Part shown: positions 7,838-17,853 of the stretch, piece after piece
How positions within the stretch are numbered: position 1 is the stretch's first letter
How the letters are laid out: each line of letters starts with the position of its first letter
DNA from: Rheinheimera lutimaris
GTDB lineage: Bacteria > Pseudomonadota > Gammaproteobacteria > Enterobacterales > Alteromonadaceae
Assembly: GCF_013283795.1 (NCBI RefSeq)
Contig: NZ_JABSOD010000010.1
Location: forward strand, 1-64,000
Length of the DNA stretch: 64,000 nucleotides
Direction of reading: 5' to 3'
Translations under genes and position numbers: made by a program
The notes under the pieces: generated by a model
Databases searched by the model: none
Seen by the model: the letters and a program-made list of their open reading frames with translations, nothing else
What the model was told of the DNA's origin: nothing

Positions 7838-8257
7838 AAGCTGATCTAATGTTTGCAGTGCTTGTGTGTAGTCTCCGGCGTCAAACCAAAATTCGGGCAG
7901 CTGGCCGTAGGTTTTTAAATACACATCGTTGATATGAAATTGCCAATGTACCCAGTTAGCCTGTTGGGTGGTTTTTACGCAAATTGTTGAACACTCCCAC
8001 TGCCCACAGGCACACGCCATCAAGGTAATGAAACCAGCATGATGACAACTGTTTTGCCAATCCTTTAGCAGCAGTTCTTGTACTAATGCACTATTGATAA
8101 AAACGTCACCTAAGGTTCTGCTGTTGTTTCTTTTTGCAGCCTCTTGCAGCAATTCTTCAATGGAAACGTCATTGATATAAACAGCCAATACAGTTTCCGC
8201 TTTAGCTTTTTTATGTCGTGAAGGCCGTGACTCCCAACAGAGTTTCAACTGGTCCAT
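7826..8257 (-). CDS. Hypothetical protein with Cys-rich motif (143 aa)
   Basis: Not recognised. The central segment ACACGQWECSTICVKT followed by ANWVHWQFHIND resembles a pattern seen in unrelated small uncharacterised proteins, where a C-x-C-G-x(3)-C cluster precedes a V-x-W strand. The cysteines could bind a metal. The N-terminal third is basic. No signal peptide or membrane helix is seen. It converges on mesD across a shared hairpin and is otherwise monocistronic. Confidence 0.6.
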   Translation of the reverse strand: MDQLKLCWESRPSRHKKAKAETVLAVYINDVSIEELLQEAAKRNNSRTLGDVFINSALVQELLLKDWQNSCHHAGFITLMACACGQWECSTICVKTTQQANWVHWQFHINDVYLKTYGQLPEFWFDAGDYTQALQTLDQLSRL

Positions 8258-8337
8258 GCTGCTCGCCTTAACAATTGTTTTGCTTAGAATATCGTTGATG
8301 CTGTGACACCAAGATACAAAATGCCAGCTATTTCGGT

Positions 8338-8682
8338 TTGTGGATATTTTTCGTAGTATATTTGCTTAGCAAACTTAAATTAACAGTGTTGCGGGAGGCT
8401 GCTATAAAAAAGAAAGCGCGCCGGATAAGAACGCTAACAATAAATAAACATTACGTTCAGTTTGCTTATTTCCACCAAATTTATTGCGAAAATGCGCCGC
8501 TTATAGCGGCGGCTGCTTTGCATAGTTTGTGTAAACGTAGCGCTCGGGGCACAGAGCTGGCGGCGTATATAGCAACGCAAACTGAGAGAAATGAACACAG
8601 CCTGCTGCCTGATTGGTCAGAGTATATGCAGCAGGTAATGAAGCACTTTAGTCGATTTCAGGATGAATCCGGTCTGGAATGA
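8338..8682 (+). CDS. Small basic hypothetical protein (114 aa)
   Basis: Not recognised. The frame opens at a TTG at 8338 with no clear ribosome binding site; an internal start is possible. The N-terminus is hydrophobic (IFFVVYLLSKLKL), then a basic segment (IKKKARRIR) and a mostly helical body. It lies 37 bases before the next gene on the same strand. Coding status is moderate because length and start signals are weak. Confidence 0.4.
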   Translation: MWIFFVVYLLSKLKLTVLREAAIKKKARRIRTLTINKHYVQFAYFHQIYCENAPLIAAAALHSLCKRSARGTELAAYIATQTERNEHSLLPDWSEYMQQVMKHFSRFQDESGLE

Positions 8683-8719
8683 GTGATTTTTAATAAAGTT
8701 TACAATAAGGGAACAAACT

Positions 8720-9184
8720 ATGTCGGCAATGAAAGCTGTCGTGATTCGAATTGTACTTGGTGTCGTTGCATTGTGGGTGGTTGTAGAATTACTTAGTTGG
8801 AGTGAGTCGGGAAAAAAGACCAGTGTTGGTTTTTATTTGCCGTATGAATTGTTTTACTACACTGAAGGTAACGAAACTGAAGCAACGGCAACTAAATTTG
8901 AAGTACACGCCCGGCCTACATCTGCGCTTCGGGCTGAAGGTTTGCGTGACTGTATTGTGCAGCTTAGTAAGCAACACTACCGGGCGCTTTCTCAACAGGC
9001 GCCACATAGCGATAATGCAGACGTAAGATACTTACTGGTAGCGGTGTATTGGGATAAGTTAACCAGGCAGCCTGTCTGCGACACTGGTTATGACAATGTG
9101 ACGTTAGTTGAGCAAAAAGCCGCGTCGTCTTTCGAGCAGGCCAACAAAGTGCTGATGTCGAAACTTGTTGCGACCAGGCTTTAA
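8720..9184 (+). CDS. Hypothetical membrane-anchored protein (154 aa)
   Basis: Not recognised. Residues about 7-27 (KAVVIRIVLGVVALWVVVEL) form an N-terminal helix that would anchor a periplasmic domain of about 120 residues. Two cysteines (RDCIVQ and PVCDTG) could form a disulfide in the periplasm. An AAGGGAAC stretch about eight bases upstream may be the ribosome binding site; a second ATG three codons later is also possible. No operon partner of known function is nearby. Confidence 0.6.
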   Translation: MSAMKAVVIRIVLGVVALWVVVELLSWSESGKKTSVGFYLPYELFYYTEGNETEATATKFEVHARPTSALRAEGLRDCIVQLSKQHYRALSQQAPHSDNADVRYLLVAVYWDKLTRQPVCDTGYDNVTLVEQKAASSFEQANKVLMSKLVATRL

Positions 9185-9275
9185 TAAGCTCAGGCCAGGC
9201 TATTGATAACAAAGCACGGGGTTGGCTACGGCAGGCGGCAAACCTGCCGGTTGCGGTTTACTTTGTATAGCGGAC

Positions 9276-9791
9276 CTATAAAAACAGCTTCGGCTCTTTG
9301 TCGGTTGCCGCCGTTAGCTGGTATTGCTGTGCGGCATTAATGCTTTGCTGTTCGCGCTCTTTAGCTTCGCGGTTGCGGTTGGCCTCCGCTATTAAGCCTT
9401 CCAGCGCTTTACCGAGTTTTTCCAATTTAGCTTCCAATACGGCTATTTTGCCGTCGCGCTCCGGGCTTTGCGGTTGCCGCTTCAGAGCGTCAATTTCTGC
9501 TTCTGCTTCGGCTATCTTTTCTTTTATCTCATCATATTTTTGTTTATCCAGCCCAATGCGGTTAGCCAGCATTTGCTCCATTAATTGGCTTAAAAATGCC
9601 TGTTGTTGTTTGCTGGTTTCATCCTGTTGTTGCTGTTGCTTTGGCGCTTGCTGCGCAGCCGGTGTTGCCGCAGGTGTGGCAATGGCGGCAATATCTTGCC
9701 GCTGTGTGCCGCTATCGGCAACGTCGGTTTCGGGTTTTAACAGCTGATACTGCAGCTGGTAGTTATTAATACTAAGGCCTGACACTGTCAT
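9276..9791 (-). CDS. Hypothetical coiled-coil protein (171 aa)
   Basis: Not recognised. The N-terminal 50 residues are low in order and rich in Ala, Thr and Gln (a QQQQQ run). Residues about 85-150 form a charged heptad-like coiled coil (KIAEAEAEIDALKRQ, then ERDGKIAVLEAKLEKLGKAL). There is no signal peptide. The motif VSGLSINNYQLQYQ at the start recalls small bacterial proteins of unknown role that occur alone. It is divergent from the TonB receptor gene. Confidence 0.65.
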   Translation of the reverse strand: MTVSGLSINNYQLQYQLLKPETDVADSGTQRQDIAAIATPAATPAAQQAPKQQQQQDETSKQQQAFLSQLMEQMLANRIGLDKQKYDEIKEKIAEAEAEIDALKRQPQSPERDGKIAVLEAKLEKLGKALEGLIAEANRNREAKEREQQSINAAQQYQLTAATDKEPKLFL

Positions 9792-10111
9792 AGGATGCGC
9801 TCCGCTGTGAGTAGAATTTTGCCTGTACCTGACTTGTACCCGAGCAAAGCAGAAACTGTGCCAACCCCGTAGCCGGTTACCCCGGCCTGCTGCTGTCGTA
9901 AATCATTAATCTTGCTGTAAAAAAAGCATCACATAGCTGCTGTAGTGTGGCCGCGTTCCTGATAGCAGGACGCAGTGCCACGTTACTGAGCGAAGGTTGA
10001 GGGCGGTGGCGCAGGAGCATTAATACTAAATCCGATAATAACCGTGCGCGCTACGCCGGGTTGCTGTAACAGCGGCCGGGTGGGCGATAGCTATTAGCAG
10101 TGGGTAAACAC
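9792..10111. other. Divergent intergenic region without recognised feature
   Basis: About 320 bases between the divergent coiled-coil gene and the TonB receptor gene. Promoters for both must be here. I see no riboswitch, Fur box or small gene that I can support. Confidence 0.5.
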
Positions 10112-12907
10112 ATGCAGTCCTCTATTAAACACAACGACATCAGCAAATTACACCAAACAACAATAAGCCGTGCCGTACAGCAAATACTGCTGGGCAGCGC
10201 ACTGGCCGTTGCCGCAGCACCGCTGCTGGCGCAAACAGCAGATAACACTACAGAACAAGCGGTGGAGGTGATTTCGGTAACCGGCAGTTACAGCCGCAGC
10301 CTGGAGCAGGCAGTCGATTTGAAAAAGTCCAATATCGGCTTTTCTGATTCTGTTGTTGCTACCGATGTAGCCGATTTTCCTGAGCAAAATCTGGCCGAAG
10401 CGCTGCAGCGTATGCCGGGCGTTACCATAGAGCGCAACAAGGGCCTGGGCAGTAAGATTAATGTGCGCAGTTTGCCAAGTGAATTTACTCATGTGTCTAT
10501 CAACAACCTGGCGACAGCCTCGGGCAGTGGTGGCCGCGATGTTGAATTTGATATTTTTGCCTCAGAAATTATTCAAAGCGTAACGGTGCAAAAGTCACCA
10601 ACGGCAGCGGATGAAGAAGGCGGTATTGCCGGCTCGGTAATGATCTCTACCGCGCGGCCGTTTGATTACAACGAGCGCAAATTGATAGTGTCAGCCGAAG
10701 GGGCGCATAACTCGATTTCTGAAGAAATTGACCCTAAGTTCTCCTTTTTAGCCAGCGACACCTTTGGAGATTGGGGCGCTTTGGTATCGTTCTCTAAAGC
10801 CGGCCGCACTAACAGAACCGACTCGAACTCCGGCATTAACTTCCGGCCGATGGGGCGTTTTTTGGAAGCGACAGGGCCACGCTCTGATCAAGCTGCTGCC
10901 GTGCTGGAACGTGATGCCGGTGTAGTGGTGAGCGACCGCAGCGATAAAGACGCAACCAACCGGATTATTTTTCAGGATAAAGTTGGCGACCGTTTGTACC
11001 TGAACGACCAGGATAAGTGGGGCGCGACTGCATCGCTGCAGTATAAACCCGGCAATGATTTCAGCCTGACCTTTGATGCAATGAAAGGCGGCTATGATGT
11101 CACCGAAGATGAATACGATGCCGCAGCGTATACGGCGTCCAGCCGCAGTACGCTGGAAACGATTCACGATTATGACGACACGACGTTGGCGCAGTACGGC
11201 ATTATTGTGCTGACGGATGTGTCTTACACTGCTACCCAGCACGAGTTTTTAAGCAAACAGCGGATTAACAACACCGATTACTCGCAGTACAGCCTGGCGC
11301 TGGATTGGCAAACCCATGGTTGGGATATCAACGGCCTGGTCGGTTTTTCCGGTGCAGAAAAATCTCAGGATTACGCCAATCTGAAACATGTAGCCTATGC
11401 GCCGTCACGTTCGCGCTGGACTGCTAACGGCGGCGAAACAGTGGTTAGCGCTAACCCGGCCAGTATTGATATGTACAACTCGCCGGACAGCTACCTGTTT
11501 GAAGCATATGAGACTGAGCTGGAGCAGGTTAGCGACGATAAATATGCCGCCCAACTCGACTTTAAAAAAGCCCTGCAGCTGGACTTTATGCCGGCACTGA
11601 GCAGTGTGCAGTTTGGTGTGCGTTATACCGATAAATCGAAAAAACGCCAGTTTGGCGCTGCTAAAATTCAGGGACCGGCTGCCGGTGATGCCTCCTGGGT
11701 TAATAACCGCACCCTGGCCGACAGTGAGCTGCAATGGGTAACCGATATAGTCCCCGGCGGTGCCTATAAAGCCAAAGATCTGAACTGGATGCAGGTATCA
11801 AACGATTACGCCCGCAGCACCTTCCGTTATGCCGGTTTTAGCACGCCGTTTAACGAAGGCGATTACTACCGTGTAGACGAAGAAGCGCTAAGCCTGTATG
11901 CCATGGCAAACCTGGATTTTGACCTGGCCGGCAAACCGGTAACCCTGAATGCCGGAGTACGGGCCGTAGATACTTCTGTGCTGTCATTTGGTTATCACCA
12001 GGTGCAGAACGAAGATGGCTCTAATGGCTACACCGATACGCCGATCTCAAAAGAAGGCAGCTACACCGATGTGCTGCCGAGCCTGAATATGACGGTAGAG
12101 ATTTTGGATGATGTGCTGTTTCGCGCTGCAGCGTCTGAAACCTTGATGCGCCCGGCTCTGACCAATATTGCCTATAAGCGCTCAGTCAGTTGGAATGAGT
12201 TCCGCTTTACCGACGGCAACCCGGATTTGCAGCCTACCTATGCAAAACAATGGGAAGCCGGAGTGGAATGGTATCTGCAAAACGGCGGTATTCTGGCAGC
12301 ATCTTACTTCTGGAAAGATATCGAAGGCGTGGTACGGCAAGAGCTGACCGGTGTGGTTGAAAATGTAGAAAAACGCAACGCCAACGGTACCTTGGACGGT
12401 TACTATGATTTCGATGTTTATCAGCCGGTTAATGCCGATGGTTCTTATAAAGTCACCGGATTAGAGTTGATAGCGCAACTGCCGCTTAACATGCTGCATC
12501 CGCTGTTAGACGGCTTTGGTGTTAATGCCAACTACACCATGCTGGATAACTCTTTAACCGGTTCATCCGGCTTGGATATCCCTACACCACCGGAAGGTTT
12601 GGCTGACAGCACGTACAACTTTACACTGTATTATGAGAATGACCGTTTCGATGCGCGTATTTCTTATAACTACAAAGATAAGTATGTTGAAGTAATTGAA
12701 CGTAACTTATATCCGGTATATCGCGATGCCTATGGCCAAACCGATATCGCCATTGGTTATAACCTGACCGACAATATTAAACTGAGCTTAAAAGGTATTA
12801 ATATTACCGACGAAGCCACTACCGGTTATACCTTAACACCGCAATTCCCGGTAATGAACGAGTTCTCCGGACGCCGCATCAGCTTAGGCATCCGCGCAGA
12901 CTTCTAA
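10112..12907 (+). CDS. TonB-dependent outer-membrane receptor
   Basis: A 931-residue receptor. The N-terminal helix ends in APLLAQ, a typical signal peptide, followed by VEVISVTGSY as likely TonB box and plug start. The plug carries FPEQNLAEALQRMPGVTIER, the hallmark of the Caulobacter/Xanthomonas-type TonB receptor subfamily. The 22-strand barrel ends in the aromatic-terminated GIRADF. The ATG at 10112 has only a weak ribosome binding site; a GTG four codons earlier is possible. Substrate is unknown. The next gene on the strand is a secreted metallophosphoesterase, which suggests uptake of a phosphorylated compound or its product, but a terminator separates them. Confidence 0.9.
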   Translation: MQSSIKHNDISKLHQTTISRAVQQILLGSALAVAAAPLLAQTADNTTEQAVEVISVTGSYSRSLEQAVDLKKSNIGFSDSVVATDVADFPEQNLAEALQRMPGVTIERNKGLGSKINVRSLPSEFTHVSINNLATASGSGGRDVEFDIFASEIIQSVTVQKSPTAADEEGGIAGSVMISTARPFDYNERKLIVSAEGAHNSISEEIDPKFSFLASDTFGDWGALVSFSKAGRTNRTDSNSGINFRPMGRFLEATGPRSDQAAAVLERDAGVVVSDRSDKDATNRIIFQDKVGDRLYLNDQDKWGATASLQYKPGNDFSLTFDAMKGGYDVTEDEYDAAAYTASSRSTLETIHDYDDTTLAQYGIIVLTDVSYTATQHEFLSKQRINNTDYSQYSLALDWQTHGWDINGLVGFSGAEKSQDYANLKHVAYAPSRSRWTANGGETVVSANPASIDMYNSPDSYLFEAYETELEQVSDDKYAAQLDFKKALQLDFMPALSSVQFGVRYTDKSKKRQFGAAKIQGPAAGDASWVNNRTLADSELQWVTDIVPGGAYKAKDLNWMQVSNDYARSTFRYAGFSTPFNEGDYYRVDEEALSLYAMANLDFDLAGKPVTLNAGVRAVDTSVLSFGYHQVQNEDGSNGYTDTPISKEGSYTDVLPSLNMTVEILDDVLFRAAASETLMRPALTNIAYKRSVSWNEFRFTDGNPDLQPTYAKQWEAGVEWYLQNGGILAASYFWKDIEGVVRQELTGVVENVEKRNANGTLDGYYDFDVYQPVNADGSYKVTGLELIAQLPLNMLHPLLDGFGVNANYTMLDNSLTGSSGLDIPTPPEGLADSTYNFTLYYENDRFDARISYNYKDKYVEVIERNLYPVYRDAYGQTDIAIGYNLTDNIKLSLKGINITDEATTGYTLTPQFPVMNEFSGRRISLGIRADF

Positions 12908-12917
12908 AACCACGCTG

Positions 12918-12956
12918 GCCGGTACTGCAGTTTACGCTGCAGTGCCGGCTGTTTTA
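12918..12956 (+). terminator. Rho-independent terminator after TonB receptor
   Basis: GCCGGTACTGCAG pairs with CTGCAGTGCCGGC (one G-T pair) around a six-base loop, followed by TGTTTTA. It begins 10 bases after the receptor stop. Confidence 0.8.
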
Positions 12957-12976
12957 TTGGCGCAAAAGGTTCGTTT

Positions 12977-14959
12977 ATGTCACTTAATCCACGCTTTAGC
13001 ACTATGCTGGCGCTGTTACTGAGCTTCAGCAGCCTGGCCGCTGCTCCTGTTTCAGAGCACAACGCAGCGCAGCCGCTGCAAATTGCTTTTATGCCGGATA
13101 TTCATTTTCATGATATTTACGCCAATTTTAACGATAACGCTTTTGCCGGTTTACCTAACAGCCTAAGCGGTAAAAATGCCACTATTCGCACTATGGCGGC
13201 ACAGCTTCAATCGACGCGATTATTTAACGAAAACTACTTTGCCTTGCTGGCCGCACTGGACGACGCTGCCGCGCGTGGCGTTAAGCTGATAGCGCTGCCC
13301 GGCGATTTCAGTGACGACGGCCAACCGCTGCATGTGCGCGGCCTGGCGAAGATTTTGCAGCATTACAGCGACAGTTACGGCATGCAGTTTTTTGCCGCCC
13401 CAGGTAACCACGACCCGGTAAGGCCCTTTAGCCGCCCGGCCGGTAAAAGCGATTATTCAGGTGCAGGCGGTTACCCACAGCCGATTTACAGCCAGGGCAC
13501 TGCAGCGTGCGCTGCTAAAGTACCGGCAGTACAAAGCCATACTCCACTGCGGACTATTTGCAGCGAAGAAGTAAAAGAGCTGGGCTATAAAGAGATTATG
13601 GCGCAGTTGGCGCCGTTTGGTTTTCAACCGCAGCCGGACTATCTGTATTGGGAAACACCCTACAGCAACTACAGCGAACTTAATTACAACGTCAAATTAG
13701 CCGGCGAACAAGCCACTTACCAACAGCGCCAATACGAAATATGCCGCCAGGGTACCGGCGGGCGCTATAAACAGCCCGGTTACAGCCAGTGCAGCATGGT
13801 GCCCGACAGCAGTTACTTAGTGGAGCCGGTGGCTGGTGTCTGGTTGCTGGCGATAGATGCTAATGTGTATATACCCCGGGCAACCGGCGATGGCTACGCC
13901 GGGGCCGGTAATGCCGGTTATAACAAAATGTTCAGCCATAAAACTCAGGTAACAGACTGGATAGCGCAGGTGGTGCAACGCGCTGAAAAAGCCGGTAAAA
14001 CCTTAATTGCCTTTAGCCACTATCCGATGACAGAGTTTTACAACGGCCAATCGGATGCGATAGCCGCGCAATTTGGCGCCGACAGTTTTCAGTTGGCGCG
14101 CCGTCCGGCCGATAGCGTGAGTAACTTGCTGGCCGCTACCGGCTTAAAGCTGCATATTGGCGGCCATATGCATATTAATGACACCGGCATCAGCAAAAGC
14201 CCGGATGGCAAAGTGTTGGTGAATGTGCAGGCACCGTCGCTGGCTGCCTATGTACCGGCCTACAAGCTGGTAACCCTGCAATCCGGAGCTCAGGTTACAG
14301 TGCAAACCGTGGTATTAAACGATATTCCGCGCTATAACGAGCTGTTTGAGCATTATCAGCAGGAACATAACACTCTTAAAGAGCAAGCCGCGCCGCTGTG
14401 GAATAAGGCGATTTTAACGGCAAAAAACTACCGTGAATTTACCAACTGGCACCTGAGTGAACTAACGCGGCAGCGCTTTTTACCGCAAGACTGGCCGGCG
14501 CCACTGCGCGAAGCTCTGCTGGCCTTAGATGGCCGGCAAATGTTGCTGTTATCACAACTGCAAAATTTACCGCCGTTAGCCCAACTGCCGGTTGAGCTGG
14601 CCACCATGCAACAAAGCCCGGATTGGCAGCAGGCGTTACAGGCCGCCGATACCCAGGCACGCGATGCCGGCTTTAGCCTGCAGCAGTTTGCCGGCTGGAG
14701 TGGCTTTGATTTAGCGCTGGATTTTTACCGGCTGCGTAATGCCGGCAGCCTGGCGCTACAGGATATCAGCCCGCAGCGGTTGGCACAGTATCAGCTGCTT
14801 ACCCGTTTGCTGGCAGCGAAAGCTGCAACCGACAGCAGCGGCTTCGCACAGCAGTTTGGCAGCCTGTTTCAACTGTTACAGGCTTTTAGTCACGGCGAAC
14901 ACGATATGCACTTTATGCTGGATTTAACCAACGGCAGCCTTAGCGGGCTTAGTCAATAA
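12977..14959 (+). CDS. Secreted calcineurin-like metallophosphoesterase
   Basis: A 660-residue protein with a signal peptide (hydrophobic stretch then LAAAPV). The metal-binding signatures of the calcineurin-like family appear in order: D41-x-H43 (MPDIHFHD), a GD motif (LPGDFSDDG), GNHD (APGNHDPV), a later His (AFSHYPM) and GHMH (HIGGHMHIND). The C-terminal 200 residues are helical and lack a known domain. It should hydrolyse phosphate esters in the periplasm or outside the cell. It follows the TonB receptor by 70 bases; a terminator lies between, so linkage may be partial. Specific substrate unknown. Confidence 0.85.
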   Translation: MSLNPRFSTMLALLLSFSSLAAAPVSEHNAAQPLQIAFMPDIHFHDIYANFNDNAFAGLPNSLSGKNATIRTMAAQLQSTRLFNENYFALLAALDDAAARGVKLIALPGDFSDDGQPLHVRGLAKILQHYSDSYGMQFFAAPGNHDPVRPFSRPAGKSDYSGAGGYPQPIYSQGTAACAAKVPAVQSHTPLRTICSEEVKELGYKEIMAQLAPFGFQPQPDYLYWETPYSNYSELNYNVKLAGEQATYQQRQYEICRQGTGGRYKQPGYSQCSMVPDSSYLVEPVAGVWLLAIDANVYIPRATGDGYAGAGNAGYNKMFSHKTQVTDWIAQVVQRAEKAGKTLIAFSHYPMTEFYNGQSDAIAAQFGADSFQLARRPADSVSNLLAATGLKLHIGGHMHINDTGISKSPDGKVLVNVQAPSLAAYVPAYKLVTLQSGAQVTVQTVVLNDIPRYNELFEHYQQEHNTLKEQAAPLWNKAILTAKNYREFTNWHLSELTRQRFLPQDWPAPLREALLALDGRQMLLLSQLQNLPPLAQLPVELATMQQSPDWQQALQAADTQARDAGFSLQQFAGWSGFDLALDFYRLRNAGSLALQDISPQRLAQYQLLTRLLAAKAATDSSGFAQQFGSLFQLLQAFSHGEHDMHFMLDLTNGSLSGLSQ

Positions 14960-14992
14960 TTAAACTACGTATATTAAATCTGCTTAAACACT

Positions 14993-15030
14993 CCGGTGGG
15001 ATACCCGCCGGTTTTAGCCTTTTTGTTTTT
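14993..15030 (+). terminator. Rho-independent terminator after metallophosphoesterase
   Basis: CCGGTGGG/CCCGCCGG stem with a three-base loop, then TTTTAGCCTTTTTGTTTTT. A strong T-rich tail supports termination on the plus strand. Confidence 0.8.
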
Positions 15031-15155
15031 CCTGCTGATCAAAAGTGAAGGTGGCACCGTATTGGTTGCTCACCGCTTACCAATACCATGTTGTTTCTAT
15101 TTCAACCCAAATTCGATGGTTTGTATCAGAACACGCTGCTTAAATCGGGAAAATC

Positions 15156-16451
15156 ATGTTTAACAAACAGTTAAAAGTTCAGTTGTTGTCTGCAAAAACG
15201 GATTTGGCATATAAAACCGCAGTAATCGCTGCCGTACGCAATAGTGTTGCTCTGGTCGAATTTAGCGCCGACGGCGTTATTCAGGATGCTAATCCATTGT
15301 TTCTTAATGTTGTGGGTTATCCGCTTGAGCAGATCAAAGGGCAGCATCATTCGATGTTTTGTGAAAGCGCTTATGCCAACAGTGGTGAATACCGGGCATT
15401 TTGGCAGTCTTTAAGCCGTGGCGAGGCTAAACAGGGTACCTTTTTGCGTAAAACCAACGGCGCAAAGAAAATATGGCTGGAGGCCACCTATTTCCCGGTG
15501 CGGGACGATAGTGGCAAAGTGTGCTCAGTGATGAAAATCGCTTACGATGTGACCCGGCAAACACTGGCTGCTGACGAGCAAAAAGCGATTTATGCCTCGA
15601 TAGATCAAGCAATGGCGGTGATTGAATTTACACCAGACGGCACTATTGTCAACGCCAATAAAAATTTTCTGCAGTCTATGGGCTATACACTGGAGAAAAT
15701 TCAACATAAACATCACCGGATTTTTTGTGATGACAGCTTCTACCGGAATAACCCTGACTTCTGGAGTAAACTGGCGCAGGGCAAAGTCAGTTCCGGTAAG
15801 TTTAAACGGGTTGATGCCCGCGGCAATGAAGTATGGCTGGAGGCAACCTACAACCCGATATTGGACGCGCATGGCAAAGTACACAAGGTTATTAAGTTTG
15901 CTACGTTGATCACCAACCGGGTTGTACAGGCTGAGAAAACCCGCGAAGCTGCACGCATAGCCCATGAAACCGCGACAGAAACTTTTAATGTGGCAGAGCA
16001 GGGCAAATTGCATATTGCCTCGTCTACTGCGCTGGCGGCAGAAATTTCCGCCACCGTGCTGCAAACCGATAGCGTGATCCAAAGTCTGAACGAACAAGCG
16101 AATGAAATTGCCAATATGGTGAGCATCATCCGCAGCGTAGCAGAGCAAACTAATCTGCTGGCATTAAATGCTGCGATTGAAGCCGCCAGAGCCGGCGAAG
16201 CAGGCCGCGGTTTTGCCGTGGTAGCTGATGAGGTCAGGCAACTGGCATCCAGAACCAGCCAGGCAACCAGCGATATCTCCAGTGTTGTCAGCAGAAACCT
16301 TGAAGTGACGCAAAATGTGCTGCAGGCCATTAATTCCATCGACGGTTTAAGTAAACAAAACAGCGATAAAATTAACCAGTTGTCGGCGATCATCGACGAT
16401 ATTGAACACGGTGCACAGCGGGTAGTTGAATCGGTATCTGCAATTCAATAA
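15156..16451 (+). CDS. Soluble double-PAS methyl-accepting chemotaxis protein (BdlA-like)
   Basis: A 431-residue sensor without membrane helices. Two PAS domains (about 25-135 and 147-255) are visible from repeated segments such as [19 protein letters not shown] and [19 protein letters not shown], each with a downstream WLEATY strand. The C-terminal receptor-signalling domain contains the conserved tip ([19 protein letters not shown], then [15 protein letters not shown]). This layout and length match BdlA, a regulator of biofilm dispersal in Pseudomonas, though similarity in role is inferred. The PAS domains may bind haem or FAD. The last seven bases overlap the convergent oxidoreductase gene. 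Confidence 0.9.
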   Translation: MFNKQLKVQLLSAKTDLAYKTAVIAAVRNSVALVEFSADGVIQDANPLFLNVVGYPLEQIKGQHHSMFCESAYANSGEYRAFWQSLSRGEAKQGTFLRKTNGAKKIWLEATYFPVRDDSGKVCSVMKIAYDVTRQTLAADEQKAIYASIDQAMAVIEFTPDGTIVNANKNFLQSMGYTLEKIQHKHHRIFCDDSFYRNNPDFWSKLAQGKVSSGKFKRVDARGNEVWLEATYNPILDAHGKVHKVIKFATLITNRVVQAEKTREAARIAHETATETFNVAEQGKLHIASSTALAAEISATVLQTDSVIQSLNEQANEIANMVSIIRSVAEQTNLLALNAAIEAARAGEAGRGFAVVADEVRQLASRTSQATSDISSVVSRNLEVTQNVLQAINSIDGLSKQNSDKINQLSAIIDDIEHGAQRVVESVSAIQ

Positions 16452-17491
16452 GTAGCCATGACCGGCAATGTTTTACCTATCGTTGCTGAATGCTCAGCCA
16501 GCTCAAGCAGTTGCATTACGCTGCAGGATTGCTGCGGTGGTACCGGGTTTGCGCCTTTGCCATTTATAGCCGAAACGATGGCGGCATAATAATGCTGATA
16601 ACAGCCCATTGCCGGGCTATAGGGCGTTACTTGCTCGTGTTGGTACAGTAAGCCGGGTTGCGGCTCAATGCCCCAGCCGGTATCGGCAGGTGTTAAGCCT
16701 TGTTTTAACTGCTCTTCCTGAATATCTAAACCAAACTTTTGCCAGCTGCCATGTTGTGCCTGCAGCGTAAAGCGCGCCGATGGCGCGGCAGCCAACATAG
16801 ACGCGCCCAGGGTGACGCCAAAGTGGCCGTAATCCAGCAGCACCGAAAACCAGTCTGTTGCTGTGGCATCCGGACGCAGTATTTTTAAGCTGGCGGTAAT
16901 GCTGTGTGGCAGGCCAAATAACACCAGGCTTTGGTCCAGCAGGTGCGGGCCTAAATCAAACCATAAACCGGCGCCCGGCCCGGCTTGTTCGCGCCAACGC
17001 GGCCGCACCTGTGGCCGGAAGCGGTCAAAGCGTGATTCTAAATGCGCCACCTGGCCCAATCGCCCACTACGTAACAACTGCTGCAGGGCAAGAAAATCGG
17101 CATCAAAGCGGCGGTTATGAAATACCGATAGCAGTAATTTTTGCTCTGTTGCCAGCGCCGTTAACGCTTTAGCTTCGTTAAAGGTCAGCGCAAAGGGTTT
17201 ATCGATCACTACATGCTTACCGGCGCGCAATGCCAACTCTGCCAGCGGGGCATGGCTGTCGTTCGGGCTGGCGATCACGACTAAATCAATATCTGCCAGT
17301 TGCACCGCAGCGCTGTAGTCAGCCAGCACAGTAACATCGGCGCCCAGCTGTTGTTTAACCTTCGCGGTTTGCGATGAAGCAACATGGCTCAGCTTAATAC
17401 CCTTGGTTGCCAGCAATAACGGTGTGTGAAAAGTTTGGCCGGCATAACCATAACCGACTAACAGGGTGCGTAGCTCTGACGCTATTGGCAT
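16445..17491 (-). CDS. Gfo/Idh/MocA-family NAD(P)-dependent oxidoreductase
   Basis: A 348-residue soluble enzyme. The N-terminal Rossmann fold shows [17 protein letters not shown], and the family motif is EKP-like ([10 protein letters not shown], with Asp in place of the usual Glu). The C-terminal domain carries [14 protein letters not shown] and [15 protein letters not shown], in which the His and Asp are expected catalytic residues. It resembles YdgJ of E. coli, an uncharacterised member acting on sugars or inositols. The gene stands alone and overlaps the MCP gene tail-to-tail. Confidence 0.85.
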   Translation of the reverse strand: MPIASELRTLLVGYGYAGQTFHTPLLLATKGIKLSHVASSQTAKVKQQLGADVTVLADYSAAVQLADIDLVVIASPNDSHAPLAELALRAGKHVVIDKPFALTFNEAKALTALATEQKLLLSVFHNRRFDADFLALQQLLRSGRLGQVAHLESRFDRFRPQVRPRWREQAGPGAGLWFDLGPHLLDQSLVLFGLPHSITASLKILRPDATATDWFSVLLDYGHFGVTLGASMLAAAPSARFTLQAQHGSWQKFGLDIQEEQLKQGLTPADTGWGIEPQPGLLYQHEQVTPYSPAMGCYQHYYAAIVSAINGKGANPVPPQQSCSVMQLLELAEHSATIGKTLPVMATY

Positions 17492-17577
17492 ATTAAATCC
17501 GCTTTTTAGACCGCAGCTGCTACTTTGCGAAAATAACCGTCGCAGTGCAACTGTAATTGCAGCTACAACTTTACCAA

Positions 17578-17607
17578 AATATACGTTTTATATATAATTC
17601 GTATATT
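17578..17607. promoter_or_regulatory. Palindromic operator upstream of the ParD-like gene
   Basis: A perfect eight-base inverted repeat, AATATACG and CGTATATT, separated by 14 AT-rich bases. It lies 28 bases before the ParD-like start and overlaps the expected promoter. Ribbon-helix-helix antitoxins usually bind such sites to repress their own operon, so autoregulation is a plausible inference. Confidence 0.55.
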
Positions 17608-17634
17608 GCAATGTTGCAGCAGCGGAGTATCAGC

Positions 17635-17853
17635 TTGGGTATCGTTAAAATTGCCGATGAACTACATGAAGAAATTCGTAAAGCCAGTGGCGCTATGTCG
17701 CGCTCTATTAATGCCCAGGCCGAATTCTGGCTGAAAATGGGCATGTTGGCCGAGTTACACCCCACACACACTTATCAGCAGTTGGTACAGATGCTGCTGC
17801 AGCAGGCAGAATTTAAACTGGCCGGAGGCAGCGATGAGCGGCGTTCAGCTTAA
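17635..17853 (+). CDS. ParD-like antitoxin-family protein
   Basis: A 72-residue protein of the ParD-like family (ribbon-helix-helix type). I start it at TTG 17635, which gives the family-typical MGIVKIADELHEEIRKASG and has GGAG at 17624-17627. An upstream ATG would add 26 residues unlike the family. The conserved SRSINAQAEFWLKMGMLAE is present. Its 3' end overlaps map by 20 bases, a linkage seen repeatedly in related bacteria, with no ParE toxin nearby. It may therefore act as a regulator of map rather than as an antitoxin. Confidence 0.75.
   Translation: MGIVKIADELHEEIRKASGAMSRSINAQAEFWLKMGMLAELHPTHTYQQLVQMLLQQAEFKLAGGSDERRSA

Noticed and set aside
9298-9747. 149-codon frame opposite the coiled-coil gene
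   Set aside because: Its Cys/Ser/Ala-rich product mirrors the Gln/Ala/Lys-rich coiled-coil gene on the other strand and looks like antisense noise.
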